This document shows positions 30,231 to 39,905 of a stretch of 64,000 nucleotides of DNA, piece by piece. The notes beneath the pieces were generated by a model. It was not told the origin of the DNA. It saw only the letters and a program-made list of their open reading frames with translations, and did no database searches. The stretch's first letter is position 1, and each line of letters opens with the position of its first letter. The position numbers and the translations under genes are program-made. Source of the DNA: Mycobacteroides chelonae (GTDB taxonomy: Bacteria > Actinomycetota > Actinomycetes > Mycobacteriales > Mycobacteriaceae); contig NZ_CP050145.1 of assembly GCF_016767715.1 (NCBI RefSeq), forward strand, positions 372,001 through 436,000, written 5' to 3'.

Positions 30231-30569
30231 GTGTCAGCTTCACGGCCAGCCATGAGTGCGTTGCATACGGCGGTGTCAATCGATGGTGGAGAAGCGCGCA
30301 TTGCCTGGGTTTCACAGGCCAGATGCAGACAAGGCGACCCTGACGAGTTGTTCGTCCGCGGGGCAGCGCAGCGCAAGGCAGCAGTGATCTGCCGGCACTG
30401 CCCGGTCATGATGGAATGCGGCGCCGACGCGCTGGACAACCGAGTGGAGTTCGGCGTGTGGGGCGGACTGACCGAACGGCAGCGTCGCGCGATGCTCAAG
30501 GCTCACCCCGAGGTGGATTCCTGGGCCGACTTCTTCGCCGCGCAGCGCAAGCACAAGAGCGCGGTCTAA
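30231..30569 (+). CDS. whiB4: WhiB-family iron-sulfur regulator WhiB4
   Basis: A 112-residue protein with all four cluster cysteines, Cys32, Cys54, Cys57 and Cys63 (C-R-H-C-P between), followed by the G-V-W-G-G turn (75-79) and a basic C-terminal tail for DNA binding. WhiB4 carries an O2- and redox-sensitive [4Fe-4S] cluster and regulates antioxidant genes. GTG 30231 is chosen because AGAAGGG lies seven bases upstream and mycobacterial WhiB4 also starts V-S-x-x-R-P; a TTG at 30225 and ATG at 30252 are less likely. It is equivalent to Rv3681c. Confidence 0.93.
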   Translation: MSASRPAMSALHTAVSIDGGEARIAWVSQARCRQGDPDELFVRGAAQRKAAVICRHCPVMMECGADALDNRVEFGVWGGLTERQRRAMLKAHPEVDSWADFFAAQRKHKSAV

Positions 30570-30579
30570 CTAGTTCTTT

Positions 30580-30642
30580 CGTCGAGTGTCGACTTCTCGG
30601 GTTGTTCTCCTGAACTTCCGCCCGAGAAGTCGACACTCGACG
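30580..30642. repeat. 22-bp perfect inverted repeat between whiB4 and Get3-like gene
   Basis: Arms at 30580-30601 and 30621-30642 are exact reverse complements, begin CGTCGAGTGTCGACTTCTCG, and enclose a 19-nt loop. The site is flanked by the convergent stops at 30569 and 30654, so it may end transcription in both directions, though no T-run follows. Each arm contains the inner palindrome GTCGAC. Arm length is far above that of the other hairpins in the window. Confidence 0.75.
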
Positions 30643-30653
30643 TGTATCTGGGG

Positions 30654-31775
30654 TTAAGAGGCGACGCCGGTGATCTGATCGGCGATGGCGCGCAGCGCAT
30701 CCACGTCGGACACGTCGAACGGGAGTGAAGGCACCCCGACGATCGGAACCGTGGGATTGGCGCTCGTAAACCGCGACAGCAGCCGGATCTCCCGCTTGGC
30801 GGTGGCCGCGCGCTCGGCATGAACCCGCAGCACCGCCGCCGGCAGGCTGTACTCGCCCGACTCTTCGAGGTTGTCCGCGACATCGACGGCGCGCTCGACG
30901 GTCAGGGTCGACAGCGTGGGATGAGTGCGGTTGAGGATGAGGCCGGCCAGCGGCATGCCCTCCTGGGTCAGCCGCTCGACGAAGAAGGTGGCCTCACGCA
31001 ACGCATCGGGTTCGGCGGCCGACACCACGACGAACTGGGTGCTGCGTCGGCGCAGCAGCTCATAGGTGCGGTCAGCCTTCTCGCGGAATCCTCCGAACGT
31101 GGAGTCGAGAGATTGCACGAACATTGAAGCGTCGGAAAGTAATTGCGATCCGAGGACCGTCGACAGCGCTTTCATCGCCAGTCCGACGGCTCCCGTGACG
31201 ATCCGGCCCAAGCCGCGGCTGGAGCCCAGCAGCATCTTCCAGAGACGTCCATCCATGAAGCTGCCCAACCGCTTTGGTGCGTCCAGGAAGTCCAGTGCGT
31301 TACGTGACGGCGGGGTATCCACCACGATCAGATCCCATTTGTCTTCATGGAGAAGCTGTCCGAGCTTCTCCATAGCCATGTACTCCTGTGTGCCCGACAT
31401 GGAGGTGGCGACGGTCTGATAGAACTTGTTGTCCAGAATCGATTGTGCGCGATCGGATCCCGCGTGCTGGACCACCAACTCGTCGAAGGTGCGACGCATG
31501 TCCAGCATCATCGCGTACAGCTCGCCCTTGATGCCCTCGATGTGTACCTGCTGCGGGGTGTTGCCGAGCGCTTCGATGCCCAGCGATTGCGCCAACCGGC
31601 GGGCCGGGTCGATGGTCAGCACCACAACGGTGCGGCCGTACTCCGCGGCCCGTAGCGCGACCGAAGCGGCCGTGGTGGTCTTGCCGACACCACCGGCCCC
31701 GCAGCAGACCACGACGCGGTTCTTGCGGTCTTCGAGGATGGCTGCCATGTCCAAGACGGCAGGTGTGTTGCTCAT
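30654..31775 (-). CDS. Get3/ArsA-like anion-transporting ATPase (Rv3680-type)
   Basis: A 373-residue SIMIBI-class ATPase with deviant Walker [10 protein letters not shown] (26-34), switch [15 protein letters not shown] and V-V-D-T-P-P-S-R. It resembles ArsA/Get3 ATPases; the methionine/hydrophobic region that binds tail anchors in eukaryotic Get3 is not evident. The partner gene overlaps by 4 nt and encodes a second ATPase, so a heterodimer is probable. In M. tuberculosis the Rv3679-Rv3680 pair is linked to metabolic and redox tolerance, not arsenic. Confidence 0.87.
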   Translation of the reverse strand: MSNTPAVLDMAAILEDRKNRVVVCCGAGGVGKTTTAASVALRAAEYGRTVVVLTIDPARRLAQSLGIEALGNTPQQVHIEGIKGELYAMMLDMRRTFDELVVQHAGSDRAQSILDNKFYQTVATSMSGTQEYMAMEKLGQLLHEDKWDLIVVDTPPSRNALDFLDAPKRLGSFMDGRLWKMLLGSSRGLGRIVTGAVGLAMKALSTVLGSQLLSDASMFVQSLDSTFGGFREKADRTYELLRRRSTQFVVVSAAEPDALREATFFVERLTQEGMPLAGLILNRTHPTLSTLTVERAVDVADNLEESGEYSLPAAVLRVHAERAATAKREIRLLSRFTSANPTVPIVGVPSLPFDVSDVDALRAIADQITGVAS

Positions 31776-32803
31776 CGGACTCCCTGCTCGGCCAGGCTCT
31801 CGGCCAATTCGTAGAGGCTGCCCAGGTCGACGCCGTCGGCCAGGGAGGGCAATTCCAGTCGCGGTATCTGCAACTCGCCGAGCAGTTCCTCGCTCTCGGC
31901 CCGTGCCCGCATCCGGGTCGCGTGCTCGATGGTCTCGGTGAGCAGACCGGCGAAGTCAGCGTCGGAGATGGTTACGTTGTTATCGGCCAACGCTTTACGA
32001 ACCGCGTCGGCGTCAATGACACCTTCGGCGGCCTTGTCCAGATCTGCCGGCGACAGATGCGGCACCACGGTTCGGTTGACGATGACACTGCCGATCGGTA
32101 GGCCCATCCCGCTCAGTTCGGCAATGGCCTCGGCGGTCTCCTGCATGGGCAGAGCCTCAAGCAGAGTCACCAGGTGGATGGCCGTCTGATCCGAGTGCAG
32201 CAGCTTGCGCACCCCCTCGGACTGCGAGTGAATGGGTCCGCCCTTGGCGATATCGGACAGCGCCGACGTCACATCGAGGAAGCGGGCGATCCGGCCGGTG
32301 GGCGGGGCGTCGACCACGACGGCGTCGTACACATGCCGTCCGGACTTGTCGACGCGGACGATGCATTCCTTGATCTTTCCGGTGAGGATGACATCGCGCA
32401 GACCCGGCGCAATCGTGGTCGCGAACTCGATGGCGCCGATGCGCTTCATCGCACGCCCAGCCAGGCCGAGGTTGTAAAACATCTCGAGGTACTCCATGAA
32501 CGCCGTCTCGATCTCCACAGCGAGCGCGTTCACCGCTCCGCCGCCCTCGGCGGTGGCGATCTTGAGTTCCTTGGGCGCCAGCGGAGGTACGTCGAAAAGC
32601 TGGGCGATGCCCTGCCGGTTTTCGACCTCGACCAGCAGCACCTTGCGGCCGCCCGCGGCGAGCGCCAGGGCCAGGGCCGCGGCGATGGTGGACTTTCCAG
32701 TCCCGCCCTTGCCGGTCACAAAGTGCAGTCGCGCATTCGCGACTCGCGCGGGCCAGGCGTTGGCTGAGGTCCCTGCGTCGTCGTCAGGGGAAGTGTTCAC
32801 CAC
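31772..32803 (-). CDS. Get3/ArsA-like ATPase, partner subunit (Rv3679-type)
   Basis: A 343-residue protein with Walker [10 protein letters not shown] (31-39), [10 protein letters not shown] and V-I-V-N-R-T. It is the first gene of the pair; its stop overlaps the start of the downstream subunit by 4 nt, favouring equal synthesis. The switch I region ([11 protein letters not shown]) differs from the D-P-A-R-R of its partner, suggesting a functional asymmetry in the dimer. The start diverges from a DUF4177 gene 68 bp away. Confidence 0.87.
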   Translation of the reverse strand: MVNTSPDDDAGTSANAWPARVANARLHFVTGKGGTGKSTIAAALALALAAGGRKVLLVEVENRQGIAQLFDVPPLAPKELKIATAEGGGAVNALAVEIETAFMEYLEMFYNLGLAGRAMKRIGAIEFATTIAPGLRDVILTGKIKECIVRVDKSGRHVYDAVVVDAPPTGRIARFLDVTSALSDIAKGGPIHSQSEGVRKLLHSDQTAIHLVTLLEALPMQETAEAIAELSGMGLPIGSVIVNRTVVPHLSPADLDKAAEGVIDADAVRKALADNNVTISDADFAGLLTETIEHATRMRARAESEELLGELQIPRLELPSLADGVDLGSLYELAESLAEQGVR

Positions 32804-32870
32804 GCACGCATGCTAACTGTCCACGATCGAGTCGATGTCAGAACGTCTGTGCTTGTCTAGGGTTGCGTGT

Positions 32871-33032
32871 ATGACCGAACGCACCGTATGGGAGTACGCC
32901 ACCGTCCCGCTGTTGACACACGCCACCAAACAGATCCTGGACCAGTGGGGAAGCGATGGCTGGGAGCTGGTGAGTGTGCTGCCGGGGCCCACTGGTGAAC
33001 AGCATGTCGCCTACCTGAAGAGGTCGAAGTGA
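32871..33032 (+). CDS. DUF4177-like small protein (Rv3678A-type)
   Basis: A 53-residue protein with W-E-Y-A-T-V-P and W-G-S-D-G-W-E-L-V-S-V-L-P, the pattern of DUF4177 (a small antiparallel sheet and one helix). The function is unknown. The start at 32871 excludes a 12-residue extension that lacks a binding site. Its stop overlaps the RidA gene start by 4 nt, so the two are translationally coupled. Confidence 0.8.
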   Translation: MTERTVWEYATVPLLTHATKQILDQWGSDGWELVSVLPGPTGEQHVAYLKRSK

Positions 33033-33502
33033 GCACGCATAGCGCCCGGCTGGCCGAGCTGGGAATCGAGCTGCCCGCCGTCGCCGCGCCCCTGGCGGCG
33101 TACCAGCCCGCGGTGCGCAGCGGCAACCACGTCTACACCTCCGGACAGCTGCCCATCGTGGACGGCAGTCTGGTCACCGCCGGAAAGGTCGGCGCCGAGG
33201 TGTCCCCGGAGGACGCCAAGGCCCTGGCCCGCATCTCTGCTCTCAACGCCGTCGCCGCAGTGGACGCACTTGTCGGGATCGACAACGTCGTGAAGGTGGT
33301 CAAGGTCGTCGGATTCGTCGCATCGGCATCGGGTTTCACCGGTCAGCCCGGCGTGGTGAACGGGGCATCGGAGCTGCTGGGTGAGGTGTTCGGAGACGCA
33401 GGTGTGCACGCGCGCTCGGCTGTGGGGGTCGCGGAGCTGCCGATCAACGCCCCGGTGGAGGTGGAGATCATCGTGGAGGTCACAGCGGAAGCATCCGCCT
33501 GA
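33029..33502 (+). CDS. RidA-family enamine/imine deaminase
   Basis: A 157-residue protein of the RidA/YjgF superfamily, equivalent to Rv3678c. The family core appears as V-Y-T-S-G-Q-L-P and, near the C-terminus, V-G-V-A-E-L-P; however the R in the usual S-R-x-x-V motif is replaced (H-A-R-S-A-V is the corresponding stretch). Members hydrolyse reactive enamines and imines from PLP enzymes such as the cysteine enzyme encoded 7 kb away. The start GTG 33029 overlaps the upstream stop, and its own stop overlaps the next start (TGATG). Confidence 0.85.
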   Translation: MSTHSARLAELGIELPAVAAPLAAYQPAVRSGNHVYTSGQLPIVDGSLVTAGKVGAEVSPEDAKALARISALNAVAAVDALVGIDNVVKVVKVVGFVASASGFTGQPGVVNGASELLGEVFGDAGVHARSAVGVAELPINAPVEVEIIVEVTAEASA

Positions 33503-34290
33503 TGACCCATCCCGCCTACGGGCAGCTGCGTCCGGTCACCGAAACCGCTTCGGTGCTGCTGGCCAACAACCCGGGGATGATGACGCTGGAAGGCACCAAC
33601 ACCTGGGTGCTGCGCGCCCCGAGCAGCGATGAGATCGTCATCGTCGACCCTGGCCCGGGTGTCGCCACCGGTGACCCCGACGTACACGTCGAGGAGCTGG
33701 CGAAAATCGGCAAGGTGGCACTGATTCTGGTGAGCCATCGGCACTTCGATCACACCGGCGGCGTCGACAGGCTGGTCGAACTGACCGGTGCGCCGGTGCG
33801 CGCGGCGGACCCGGCCTGGCTGCGCGGCGCTTCGGTGGCCCTGACCGACGGCGAGCACATCGACGTCGCGGGCTTGTCCATCTCGGTGCTCGCAACACCC
33901 GGGCATAGCGACGACTCGGTGTCCTTCGTTCTTGACGACGCGGTGCTGACGGCCGACACCATCCTCGGGCGGGGTACAACCGTCATCGCGCAGGACGGCG
34001 GAGGCCTCGGTGACTACCTGGAGTCGCTGAAACGTCTTGAGGGCCTGGGCAAGCGCACCGTGCTGCCCGGCCACGGTCCGGAGTTGGGTGACTTGTCGGC
34101 GATATCGGCCGAGTATCTGGCACACCGCGAGCAGCGCCTCGACCAGGTGCGCGGGGCGCTAGCCGCACTCGGTGAGGATGCCTCGGCTCGGCAGGTCGTC
34201 GAATTCGTCTATACGGATGTGGACCCGTCGCTGTGGGGCGCCGCGGAATGGTCGGTGCAGGCGCAGCTGGACTACCTGCGCGCCGTCTAG
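33502..34290 (+). CDS. Metallo-beta-lactamase fold hydrolase (LACTB2-like)
   Basis: A 262-residue protein with the metal motif [10 protein letters not shown] (HxHxDH at 79-84), a further His in T-P-G-H-S-D-D, an Asp in T-A-D-T-I-L-G, and a final G-H-G-P. The shape resembles LACTB2/RNase-type or glyoxalase II-like hydrolases, so RNA or thioester substrates are possible. It is equivalent to Rv3677c and is last in the DUF4177-RidA-MBL operon. Confidence 0.85.
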   Translation: MTHPAYGQLRPVTETASVLLANNPGMMTLEGTNTWVLRAPSSDEIVIVDPGPGVATGDPDVHVEELAKIGKVALILVSHRHFDHTGGVDRLVELTGAPVRAADPAWLRGASVALTDGEHIDVAGLSISVLATPGHSDDSVSFVLDDAVLTADTILGRGTTVIAQDGGGLGDYLESLKRLEGLGKRTVLPGHGPELGDLSAISAEYLAHREQRLDQVRGALAALGEDASARQVVEFVYTDVDPSLWGAAEWSVQAQLDYLRAV

Positions 34291-34296
34291 CCAGCG

Positions 34297-35142
34297 GTGA
34301 ACACCATCCCATTGGCCCTCACGGGCTCGCTCAGCTGGGGCATCAGCGACTTCATCGGCGGGCACGCGAGCAAGCGACGTTCCACTCTCGCGGTACTGGC
34401 ACTGAGCCGGCCCGTCGGCCTTGCCGTGGTGAGCCTGGTTGCGCTGGTCACGTCCTCATCGCATTTCGACGGCCGCACGCTGCTGGGAATGCTTTCCGGC
34501 CCAGCGGCTTTCACGGCGCTTTACGCGTTGTATCGCGCACTTGCCATCGGACCGATGGGCGTCGTCTCGCCCATCGCGGCGGTGGGTGCGGTGGTGCCAG
34601 TCCTCTGGGGCGCCATGATCGGGCAGTCGCTGTCGGGATTGACCTATCTGGGGCTGGCGGGCACCCTTGTGGGCGTCATGCTGGCCTCCGCTTCACAGGG
34701 GCTGGACGGGCAACGCCCGGGCAGACAGGTGCTCATCTGGTCGTTCTTCTGCATGGTGATGTTCGGTGTCTGCATGATCCTGCTGGCCGAGGCCGGCAGG
34801 TACCACCCGGTTGAGGCGGTCGTGGTTTCCCGCGCGACCGAGGTAACGCTGATCGCGGTGCTCGGGGCATTCAGCTGGAAGAACCTGCGGGCCAATCTGC
34901 GCCCGCCGTTCGGGGCGGTGCCCTTCGCCGGTGTGCTCGACACCTCCGCGATTCTGTTGTTCACGTACGCCTCAGCGCACGGAAGCCTCGGCATCGCGGC
35001 GGTGCTGTCCTCGCTGTACCCGGTGGTGACGGTGCTCATCGCCCGCGTGGTGCTTCATGAGCGGCTCAGCCGGATTCAACAAGCCGGCGCGGTGCTCACG
35101 CTGGTGTGCGTCGCGGTGGTGGCGTTGAGCGCGTCACGCTGA
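34297..35142 (+). CDS. EamA/DMT-family transporter
   Basis: A 281-residue protein with ten predicted membrane helices in two EamA repeats (about 5-130 and 150-280). The second repeat ends Y-P-V-V-T-V-L-I-A-R-V-V-L-H-E-R-L, the usual EamA signature. It is probably a small-metabolite exporter. GTG 34297 begins 6 bp after the MBL stop, so it may be the last gene of that operon. M. tuberculosis has no gene in this place that I recall, suggesting insertion or loss. Confidence 0.83.
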   Translation: MNTIPLALTGSLSWGISDFIGGHASKRRSTLAVLALSRPVGLAVVSLVALVTSSSHFDGRTLLGMLSGPAAFTALYALYRALAIGPMGVVSPIAAVGAVVPVLWGAMIGQSLSGLTYLGLAGTLVGVMLASASQGLDGQRPGRQVLIWSFFCMVMFGVCMILLAEAGRYHPVEAVVVSRATEVTLIAVLGAFSWKNLRANLRPPFGAVPFAGVLDTSAILLFTYASAHGSLGIAAVLSSLYPVVTVLIARVVLHERLSRIQQAGAVLTLVCVAVVALSASR

Positions 35143-35154
35143 CGCGCGCAGAAA

Positions 35155-35829
35155 CTAGCGCGCGCGGCGAGCCAGCCGCTCCGAGTCGGAGATCAAGACG
35201 CTCTTGCCCTCCAGCCGGATCCAGCCGCGGTGCGCGAAGTCGGCCAGCGCCTTGTTCACGGTCTCGCGGGATGCACCCACCAGCTGAGCGATCTCTTCCT
35301 GTGTCAGGTCGTGCGTCACGCGCAGCGCGCCGCCCTCCTGGGTACCGAACCGCTGGGCCAGCTGCAGCAGCTGCTTGGCCACGCGACCGGGCACATCCGT
35401 GAAGATCAAATCGGCCAGATTGTTGTTGGTGCGGCGCAGGCGGCGAGCCAGCACGCGCAGTAGCTGCTCGGCGATCTCCGGACGGTCGGCGATCCAGGCG
35501 CGCAACGCGTCCCGGTCCATCGACACAGCGCGCACCTCGGTGATGGTGGTGGCGCTTGACGTCCGGGGTCCGGGGTCGAAGATCGACAGCTCACCGAACA
35601 TGTCCGACGGACCCATGATCGTCAGCAGGTTCTCACGGCCGTCGGGTGACCGGCGTCCGATCTTCACCTTGCCGGTGATGATGATGTACAGACGGTCGCC
35701 AGGCTCGCCCTCGGCGAACACCGTGTGCCCGCGCGGAAAGTCAACCGGCTGCAGCTGCTTGGTCAGCGCCGAGATGGCACTCGGTTCGACACCCTGGAAG
35801 ATTCCGGCCCTGGCCAGGATCTCGTCCAC
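35155..35829 (-). CDS. crp: cAMP receptor protein family regulator Crp
   Basis: A 224-residue protein equivalent to Rv3676. The N-terminal cyclic-nucleotide domain has [15 protein letters not shown] (phosphate-binding cassette with Arg and Ser), a long dimer helix (L-L-R-V-L-A-R-R-L), then a winged helix with recognition helix S-R-E-T-V-N-K-A-L. It binds cAMP and acts as a global regulator at TGTGA-N6-TCACA-type sites. GTG 35829 is the start. It converges with the EamA gene 12 bp away. Confidence 0.95.
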   Translation of the reverse strand: MDEILARAGIFQGVEPSAISALTKQLQPVDFPRGHTVFAEGEPGDRLYIIITGKVKIGRRSPDGRENLLTIMGPSDMFGELSIFDPGPRTSSATTITEVRAVSMDRDALRAWIADRPEIAEQLLRVLARRLRRTNNNLADLIFTDVPGRVAKQLLQLAQRFGTQEGGALRVTHDLTQEEIAQLVGASRETVNKALADFAHRGWIRLEGKSVLISDSERLARRAR

Positions 35830-35920
35830 GTTTGCCCCTTACCCAAATTCGTTAGTCATGCTTGCGCTGGCCTACTCGACATGAGTCTAGAGGCCAAGTC
35901 GCTAAAGAACGTGATCCAAG

Positions 35921-36383
35921 CTACACCGCTGCGCCACCGGCACGCAGTGAATCCACCACCGAATGCCGCGAGCGCATCGAGGACACACCCTCTTCACGCA
36001 GGCGATTCATCGTTGAACCGTTGATTCGTGGCTGGTTGTAGCCGTTTGTGGTGGCCTCATACACCGCCTCCAAGGACGGCTCGATGCGCTGCAATTGCCG
36101 CCGGTGCAAGTCCTCGATTGCTGACGGCATGCCGTCGCGCGCGAGGCGATTCATATCCGAAGGACTGGCTTGGTCCAGGAAATCGGCGACCTCGCTCGGC
36201 TGCAAGGTATGCCGCATCAACCCGGCTTCCAGCTTCCCGAGCCCAAGGCTGGCAAGCATGAGAAGTCCGGGTACCAACAAACCGAATAGGCCCGACACGG
36301 GCTGAAGTAAACACGCCCAAGATCTCGACGAGGTCACGAAAAACAACCGGTTTGTCCTGCGCAGGGGTGTAATCGGTGGGCAC
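35921..36383 (-). CDS. Rv3675-type membrane protein, apparently frameshifted
   Basis: The open frame 35921-36346 encodes a membrane segment ([14 protein letters not shown]) and a polar C-terminal tail with two related pieces, M-N-R-L-A-R-D-G-M and M-N-R-L-R-E-E-G-V. Its own first start (TTG 36346) has no binding site. A better start, GTG 36383, has GGGAGG seven bases upstream but lies in the neighbouring frame and encodes [10 protein letters not shown] and V-E-I-L-G-V-F before losing sense. A one-base (+1) shift near 36306-36313 would join the two into one protein of about 153 residues. Whether it is mutation, sequencing error or programmed shift cannot be told. Confidence 0.6.
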
Positions 36384-36425
36384 GCTCGCCCCTCCCGTGT
36401 CCTCAGCTCCCGCTACCCTGGGCTT

Positions 36426-37223
36426 GTGTCACTGACCGGATCGGCCTCTAAGCCCAGAGCGAAATCGACGGTAAAGACGCCAGCTCCGGCCCGAACCTGG
36501 AAGCCCGAGACGCACACGGGATTGGTCCGTCGGGCGCGGCGAATGAATCGCACTCTGGCGCAAGCATTTCCACACGTCTACTGCGAGCTCGACTTCACCA
36601 ACCCGCTGGAATTGGCGGTCGCGACCATTTTGTCGGCGCAATGCACCGACGTCCGGGTCAACATGGTGACGCCCGCGTTGTTCGCCAAGTACCGCACCGC
36701 GGAGGACTACGCGGGAGCCAACCGGACCGAACTCGAAGAGATGATCCGCAGCACCGGCTTCTACCGGAACAAGGCGAACTCGATCATCGGGCTGGGCACC
36801 CAGCTGGTGGAGCGATACGGCGGTGAGGTGCCGCCGCGGCTGAAGGATCTGGTCACCCTCCCCGGTATCGGTCGCAAGACGGCGAATGTTGTCCTGGGCA
36901 ACGCCTTTGACATCCCGGGCATCACCGTCGACACGCATTTCGGGCGACTGGTGCGACGCTGGCGCTGGACCGAGGAAGAAGATCCGGTCAAGGTCGAGCA
37001 CATCGTCGGAGAGCTGATTGAACGCAAGGAATGGACCCTGCTCAGCCACCGGGTGATCTTCCACGGTCGGCGCGTATGTCATGCCCGCAAGCCCGCATGC
37101 GGTGTCTGTGTACTGGCCAAGGACTGCCCGTCGTACGGACTGGGCCCCACAGATCCCGAGCTGGCCGCGCCGCTGGTGAAGGGGCCGGAAACCGAGCACC
37201 TGCTGGCCTTGGCCGGGTTGTGA
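36426..37223 (+). CDS. nth: Endonuclease III (Nth)
   Basis: A 265-residue DNA glycosylase/AP lyase for oxidised pyrimidines. The helix-hairpin-helix is [11 protein letters not shown] with catalytic Lys, followed by V-D-T-H with catalytic Asp. The C-terminal [4Fe-4S] loop has Cys-x6-Cys-x2-Cys-x5-Cys ([11 protein letters not shown] then C). A basic about 30-residue N-terminal extension is usual in mycobacteria. GTG 36426 is the start. The next gene begins 2 bp after its stop. Confidence 0.95.
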   Translation: MSLTGSASKPRAKSTVKTPAPARTWKPETHTGLVRRARRMNRTLAQAFPHVYCELDFTNPLELAVATILSAQCTDVRVNMVTPALFAKYRTAEDYAGANRTELEEMIRSTGFYRNKANSIIGLGTQLVERYGGEVPPRLKDLVTLPGIGRKTANVVLGNAFDIPGITVDTHFGRLVRRWRWTEEEDPVKVEHIVGELIERKEWTLLSHRVIFHGRRVCHARKPACGVCVLAKDCPSYGLGPTDPELAAPLVKGPETEHLLALAGL

Positions 37224-37224
37224 C

Positions 37225-37878
37225 GTGTCTCGGCTCAGCACCGGGGCGCGGTGGACGATCGTGGGGATGGTGCTGGTCGCGGCGCTGATCGCCGTCATGT
37301 TGTCGCAGCAACACGATCAGCGGCGGCACGCGCCGCAAGGGCAGGATCCTGTCGCCGCCCGCGAACGCCGGGACGCCGACACCCCGGAAGCTCTCGCGGA
37401 ACTGTTCAGCCAGGCGCAACTGCCGCCATGCCCCAACGCCGGCAGTGCGCCGGGGATGCGCGAACTGGCCGGGATAACGCTGGAATGCAGCGGGTCCAGG
37501 GTTCCGGTCGGTCCCGTCCTCGCCGGGCGGCAGGTGGTGCTGAACCTGTGGGCCTACTGGTGCGGTCCCTGTGCCGATGAGCTGCCGGCGATGGCCGAGC
37601 TGCAGCGCCGCGCGGGCAACAAGCTCACCGTCGTCACGGTGCATCAAGACGAGAACGAGGCGGCCGGGCTGGCCAAGCTCGCCGAGCTACACGTCAGGCT
37701 GCCGATGATCCAGGACGGGGCCCGGCGTATCGCCGCCGCGCTGAAGTCACCGAATGTCATGCCCACGACCATTTTGATTCGAGCGGACGGTAGCGTTGCC
37801 CGAGTGCTACCGCGTTCGTTCACTTCGGCGGATGAGATCGGTGCCGAGGTGGAACAAGCGTTGGGAGTGAGGTTCTAG
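37225..37878 (+). CDS. Membrane-anchored thioredoxin-like protein
   Basis: A 217-residue protein equivalent to Rv3673c. An N-terminal anchor (about 10-27) is followed by a TlpA/ResA-like thioredoxin fold exposed outside the membrane, with active site W-C-G-P-C (Cys113, Cys116) and cis-Pro in M-P-T-T. Two more cysteines (about 69 and 88) lie before the fold. The likely role is thiol-disulfide exchange in the envelope. Starts GTG 37225, 1 bp after the nth stop. Confidence 0.88.
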   Translation: MSRLSTGARWTIVGMVLVAALIAVMLSQQHDQRRHAPQGQDPVAARERRDADTPEALAELFSQAQLPPCPNAGSAPGMRELAGITLECSGSRVPVGPVLAGRQVVLNLWAYWCGPCADELPAMAELQRRAGNKLTVVTVHQDENEAAGLAKLAELHVRLPMIQDGARRIAAALKSPNVMPTTILIRADGSVARVLPRSFTSADEIGAEVEQALGVRF

Positions 37879-37881
37879 GTC

Positions 37882-38646
37882 GTGACTGCCGATGAGCCGC
37901 TTACGCGAAGAGGATTGGCGACCGCGCCACTGACGCCCGGTGCCGCTCCAGACTGGATGCGACCGCTGGTGGACAACGCCGCGGGTGTCAAGGACATCTA
38001 CGGCCGTGGCGTGCACCCCGCGATCAAGGCGGTACTGCGGGCGCGCAAGCTGCCCTCTTCCGGGCGCCCGGCGGCGGTGCTGGTGCTGGTGTCCGCCGAC
38101 CAGGCGGTGACCGACCCCACCGAGGCGGATTTGTTGCTGACGGTGCGCGCATCGACCTTGCGTCAGCACAGCGGTCAGGTGTCCTTCCCTGGCGGTGCTA
38201 CCGATCCCGGTGACGCAGGGCCGGTGGGAACCGCATTGCGTGAGGCGCAGGAGGAGACGGGGCTGGACCCGGTTCGCGTGCAGCCGCTGACGGTCATGGA
38301 GCCGCTGTTCATCCCGCCATCCGGCTTCCACGTCTCTCCGGTGCTTGCCTACTCGCCCGACCCGGGACAGGTTCTTGCCGTCGATCCGGGCGAGACCGCC
38401 GGGGTGTCACGGGTGAAGATCGGTGACCTGGTGGACCCGGCGAATCGAATCATGGTGACTAAGAAGACATTTGGTATTCGTTACAGTGGCCCGGCCTTCT
38501 TGTTGCCGGGGATGCTGGTGTGGGGCTTCACCGGGCAGATCATCTCGGCGATGTTGGAGGTGTCCGGCTGGGCACAGCCATGGGACACTCGTAACCTTCG
38601 TGATCTTGATGAGCTGCTGGCCGAGCACCTGGGAGGGTCGGTATGA
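37882..38646 (+). CDS. NUDIX hydrolase, probable CoA pyrophosphatase
   Basis: A 254-residue protein equivalent to Rv3672c. It carries the CoA-specific UPF0035 motif L-L-T-V-R-A-S-x3-R-x3-G-x3-F-P-G-G and an overlapping Nudix box ending R-E-A-Q-E-E-T-G-L, in which the first Glu is replaced by Asp as in the NudL branch. It probably splits CoA into 3',5'-ADP and 4'-phosphopantetheine, or oxidised CoA in quality control. It starts 3 bp after the thioredoxin stop and its stop overlaps marP by 4 nt. Confidence 0.88.
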   Translation: MTADEPLTRRGLATAPLTPGAAPDWMRPLVDNAAGVKDIYGRGVHPAIKAVLRARKLPSSGRPAAVLVLVSADQAVTDPTEADLLLTVRASTLRQHSGQVSFPGGATDPGDAGPVGTALREAQEETGLDPVRVQPLTVMEPLFIPPSGFHVSPVLAYSPDPGQVLAVDPGETAGVSRVKIGDLVDPANRIMVTKKTFGIRYSGPAFLLPGMLVWGFTGQIISAMLEVSGWAQPWDTRNLRDLDELLAEHLGGSV

Positions 38647-39905
38647 ATCTGAATCCATCACAGTGGCTCGATATCGGCGTCATCGCCGTCGCGTTCATTG
38701 CCGCGGTGTCCGGATGGCGTTCCGGCGCACTGGGTTCCTTGATGTCATTCGTCGGGGTGATCCTGGGCGCGGTAGCCGGCGTGATGCTGGCCCCGCATGT
38801 GGTGGGCAACCTGGACGGGGCACGTACCCGGTTGTTCGCCTCGCTGCTGCTGATCCTGGTGTTGGTGGTCATCGGCGAGGTGGCGGGTGTGGTGCTGGGC
38901 CGGGCCATGCGTGGTGCCATCAAGAATCGGGCGCTGCGCGCCGGCGATTCGGTGGTGGGAGTGGTGCTGCAGGTGGCCGCCGTGCTGGTGGCCGCATGGC
39001 TGCTGTCGATTCCGATGCAGAGCTCCAATCAGCCGAATATCTCTGCGGCAGCTCGTGAATCGAGGGTTCTCAGCCAGGTCGACAAGTACGCCCCGGACCA
39101 ACTCCGCAAGGTACCCAACGACCTGTCGAAGCTGCTGGACACCTCGGGTGTGACCGGTGTGTTGCAGCCGTTCGGTAAGACCCCCATCGCGGCCGTCGAC
39201 GCCCCGGATTCAACGTTGGTGGACGGTCCGGTGGTGCGGGGCGCCGAGCCGAGCGTTGTGAAGATCAAAGGCATTGCCCGCAGCTGCCAGAAGTCGCTTG
39301 AGGGAACCGGATTCGTCATCGCCCCGCACCGGGTGATGTCGAATGCGCACGTGGTGGCCGGCACGAACAGCGTCACCGTCGAGTCGGCCGGGCAGACGTT
39401 CGATGCCACCGTGGTGGCCTACGACCCCAATGCCGATATCTCGATCCTCGCGGTTCCGGATATGCCGGCCACGCCGCTGGTCTTCGCGCCCAAACCGGCC
39501 AAGACCGGGGACGACGCCATCGTGCTGGGCTACCCGGGTGGCGGGAACTACAAGGCGACACCGGCGCGGGTCCGGGAGATCATCGAGCTGAACGGCCCGG
39601 ACATCTACCGGTCCACCACGGTCACACGCGAGGTGTACACCGTCAGGGGCTCGGTGCTACAGGGCAATTCGGGTGGTCCGTTGATCGACACGGAGGGGCG
39701 TGTGCTCGGTGTGGTCTTCGGGGCGGCGATCGATGATGACGACACCGGCTTCGCGCTGACCGCCAAGCAGGTCAAAGATCAGCTCGCCAAGGCCGAGCTC
39801 TCCGAGCCCGTCGCCACCGGCAGTTGCATCTCCGCGCCGGAGGCCAACAAGTCACCGCAGCCCGTCAGCGGACCGCAGTCACCGGCGCCCAATAAAGCTC
39901 CCTAG
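38643..39905 (+). CDS. marP: Membrane serine protease MarP
   Basis: A 420-residue protein with four N-terminal membrane helices (about 7-130, CvpA-like) and a periplasmic chymotrypsin-like domain. The triad is visible as N-A-H-V-V (His about 236), N-A-D-I-S (Asp about 265) and Q-G-N-S-G-G-P (Ser343). Two cysteines (about 218 and 393) may form the redox disulfide known to tune MarP. It is needed for acid resistance in M. tuberculosis (Rv3671c). The 3' end overlaps the convergent hydrolase gene by 27 bp. Confidence 0.95.
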   Translation: MNLNPSQWLDIGVIAVAFIAAVSGWRSGALGSLMSFVGVILGAVAGVMLAPHVVGNLDGARTRLFASLLLILVLVVIGEVAGVVLGRAMRGAIKNRALRAGDSVVGVVLQVAAVLVAAWLLSIPMQSSNQPNISAAARESRVLSQVDKYAPDQLRKVPNDLSKLLDTSGVTGVLQPFGKTPIAAVDAPDSTLVDGPVVRGAEPSVVKIKGIARSCQKSLEGTGFVIAPHRVMSNAHVVAGTNSVTVESAGQTFDATVVAYDPNADISILAVPDMPATPLVFAPKPAKTGDDAIVLGYPGGGNYKATPARVREIIELNGPDIYRSTTVTREVYTVRGSVLQGNSGGPLIDTEGRVLGVVFGAAIDDDDTGFALTAKQVKDQLAKAELSEPVATGSCISAPEANKSPQPVSGPQSPAPNKAP

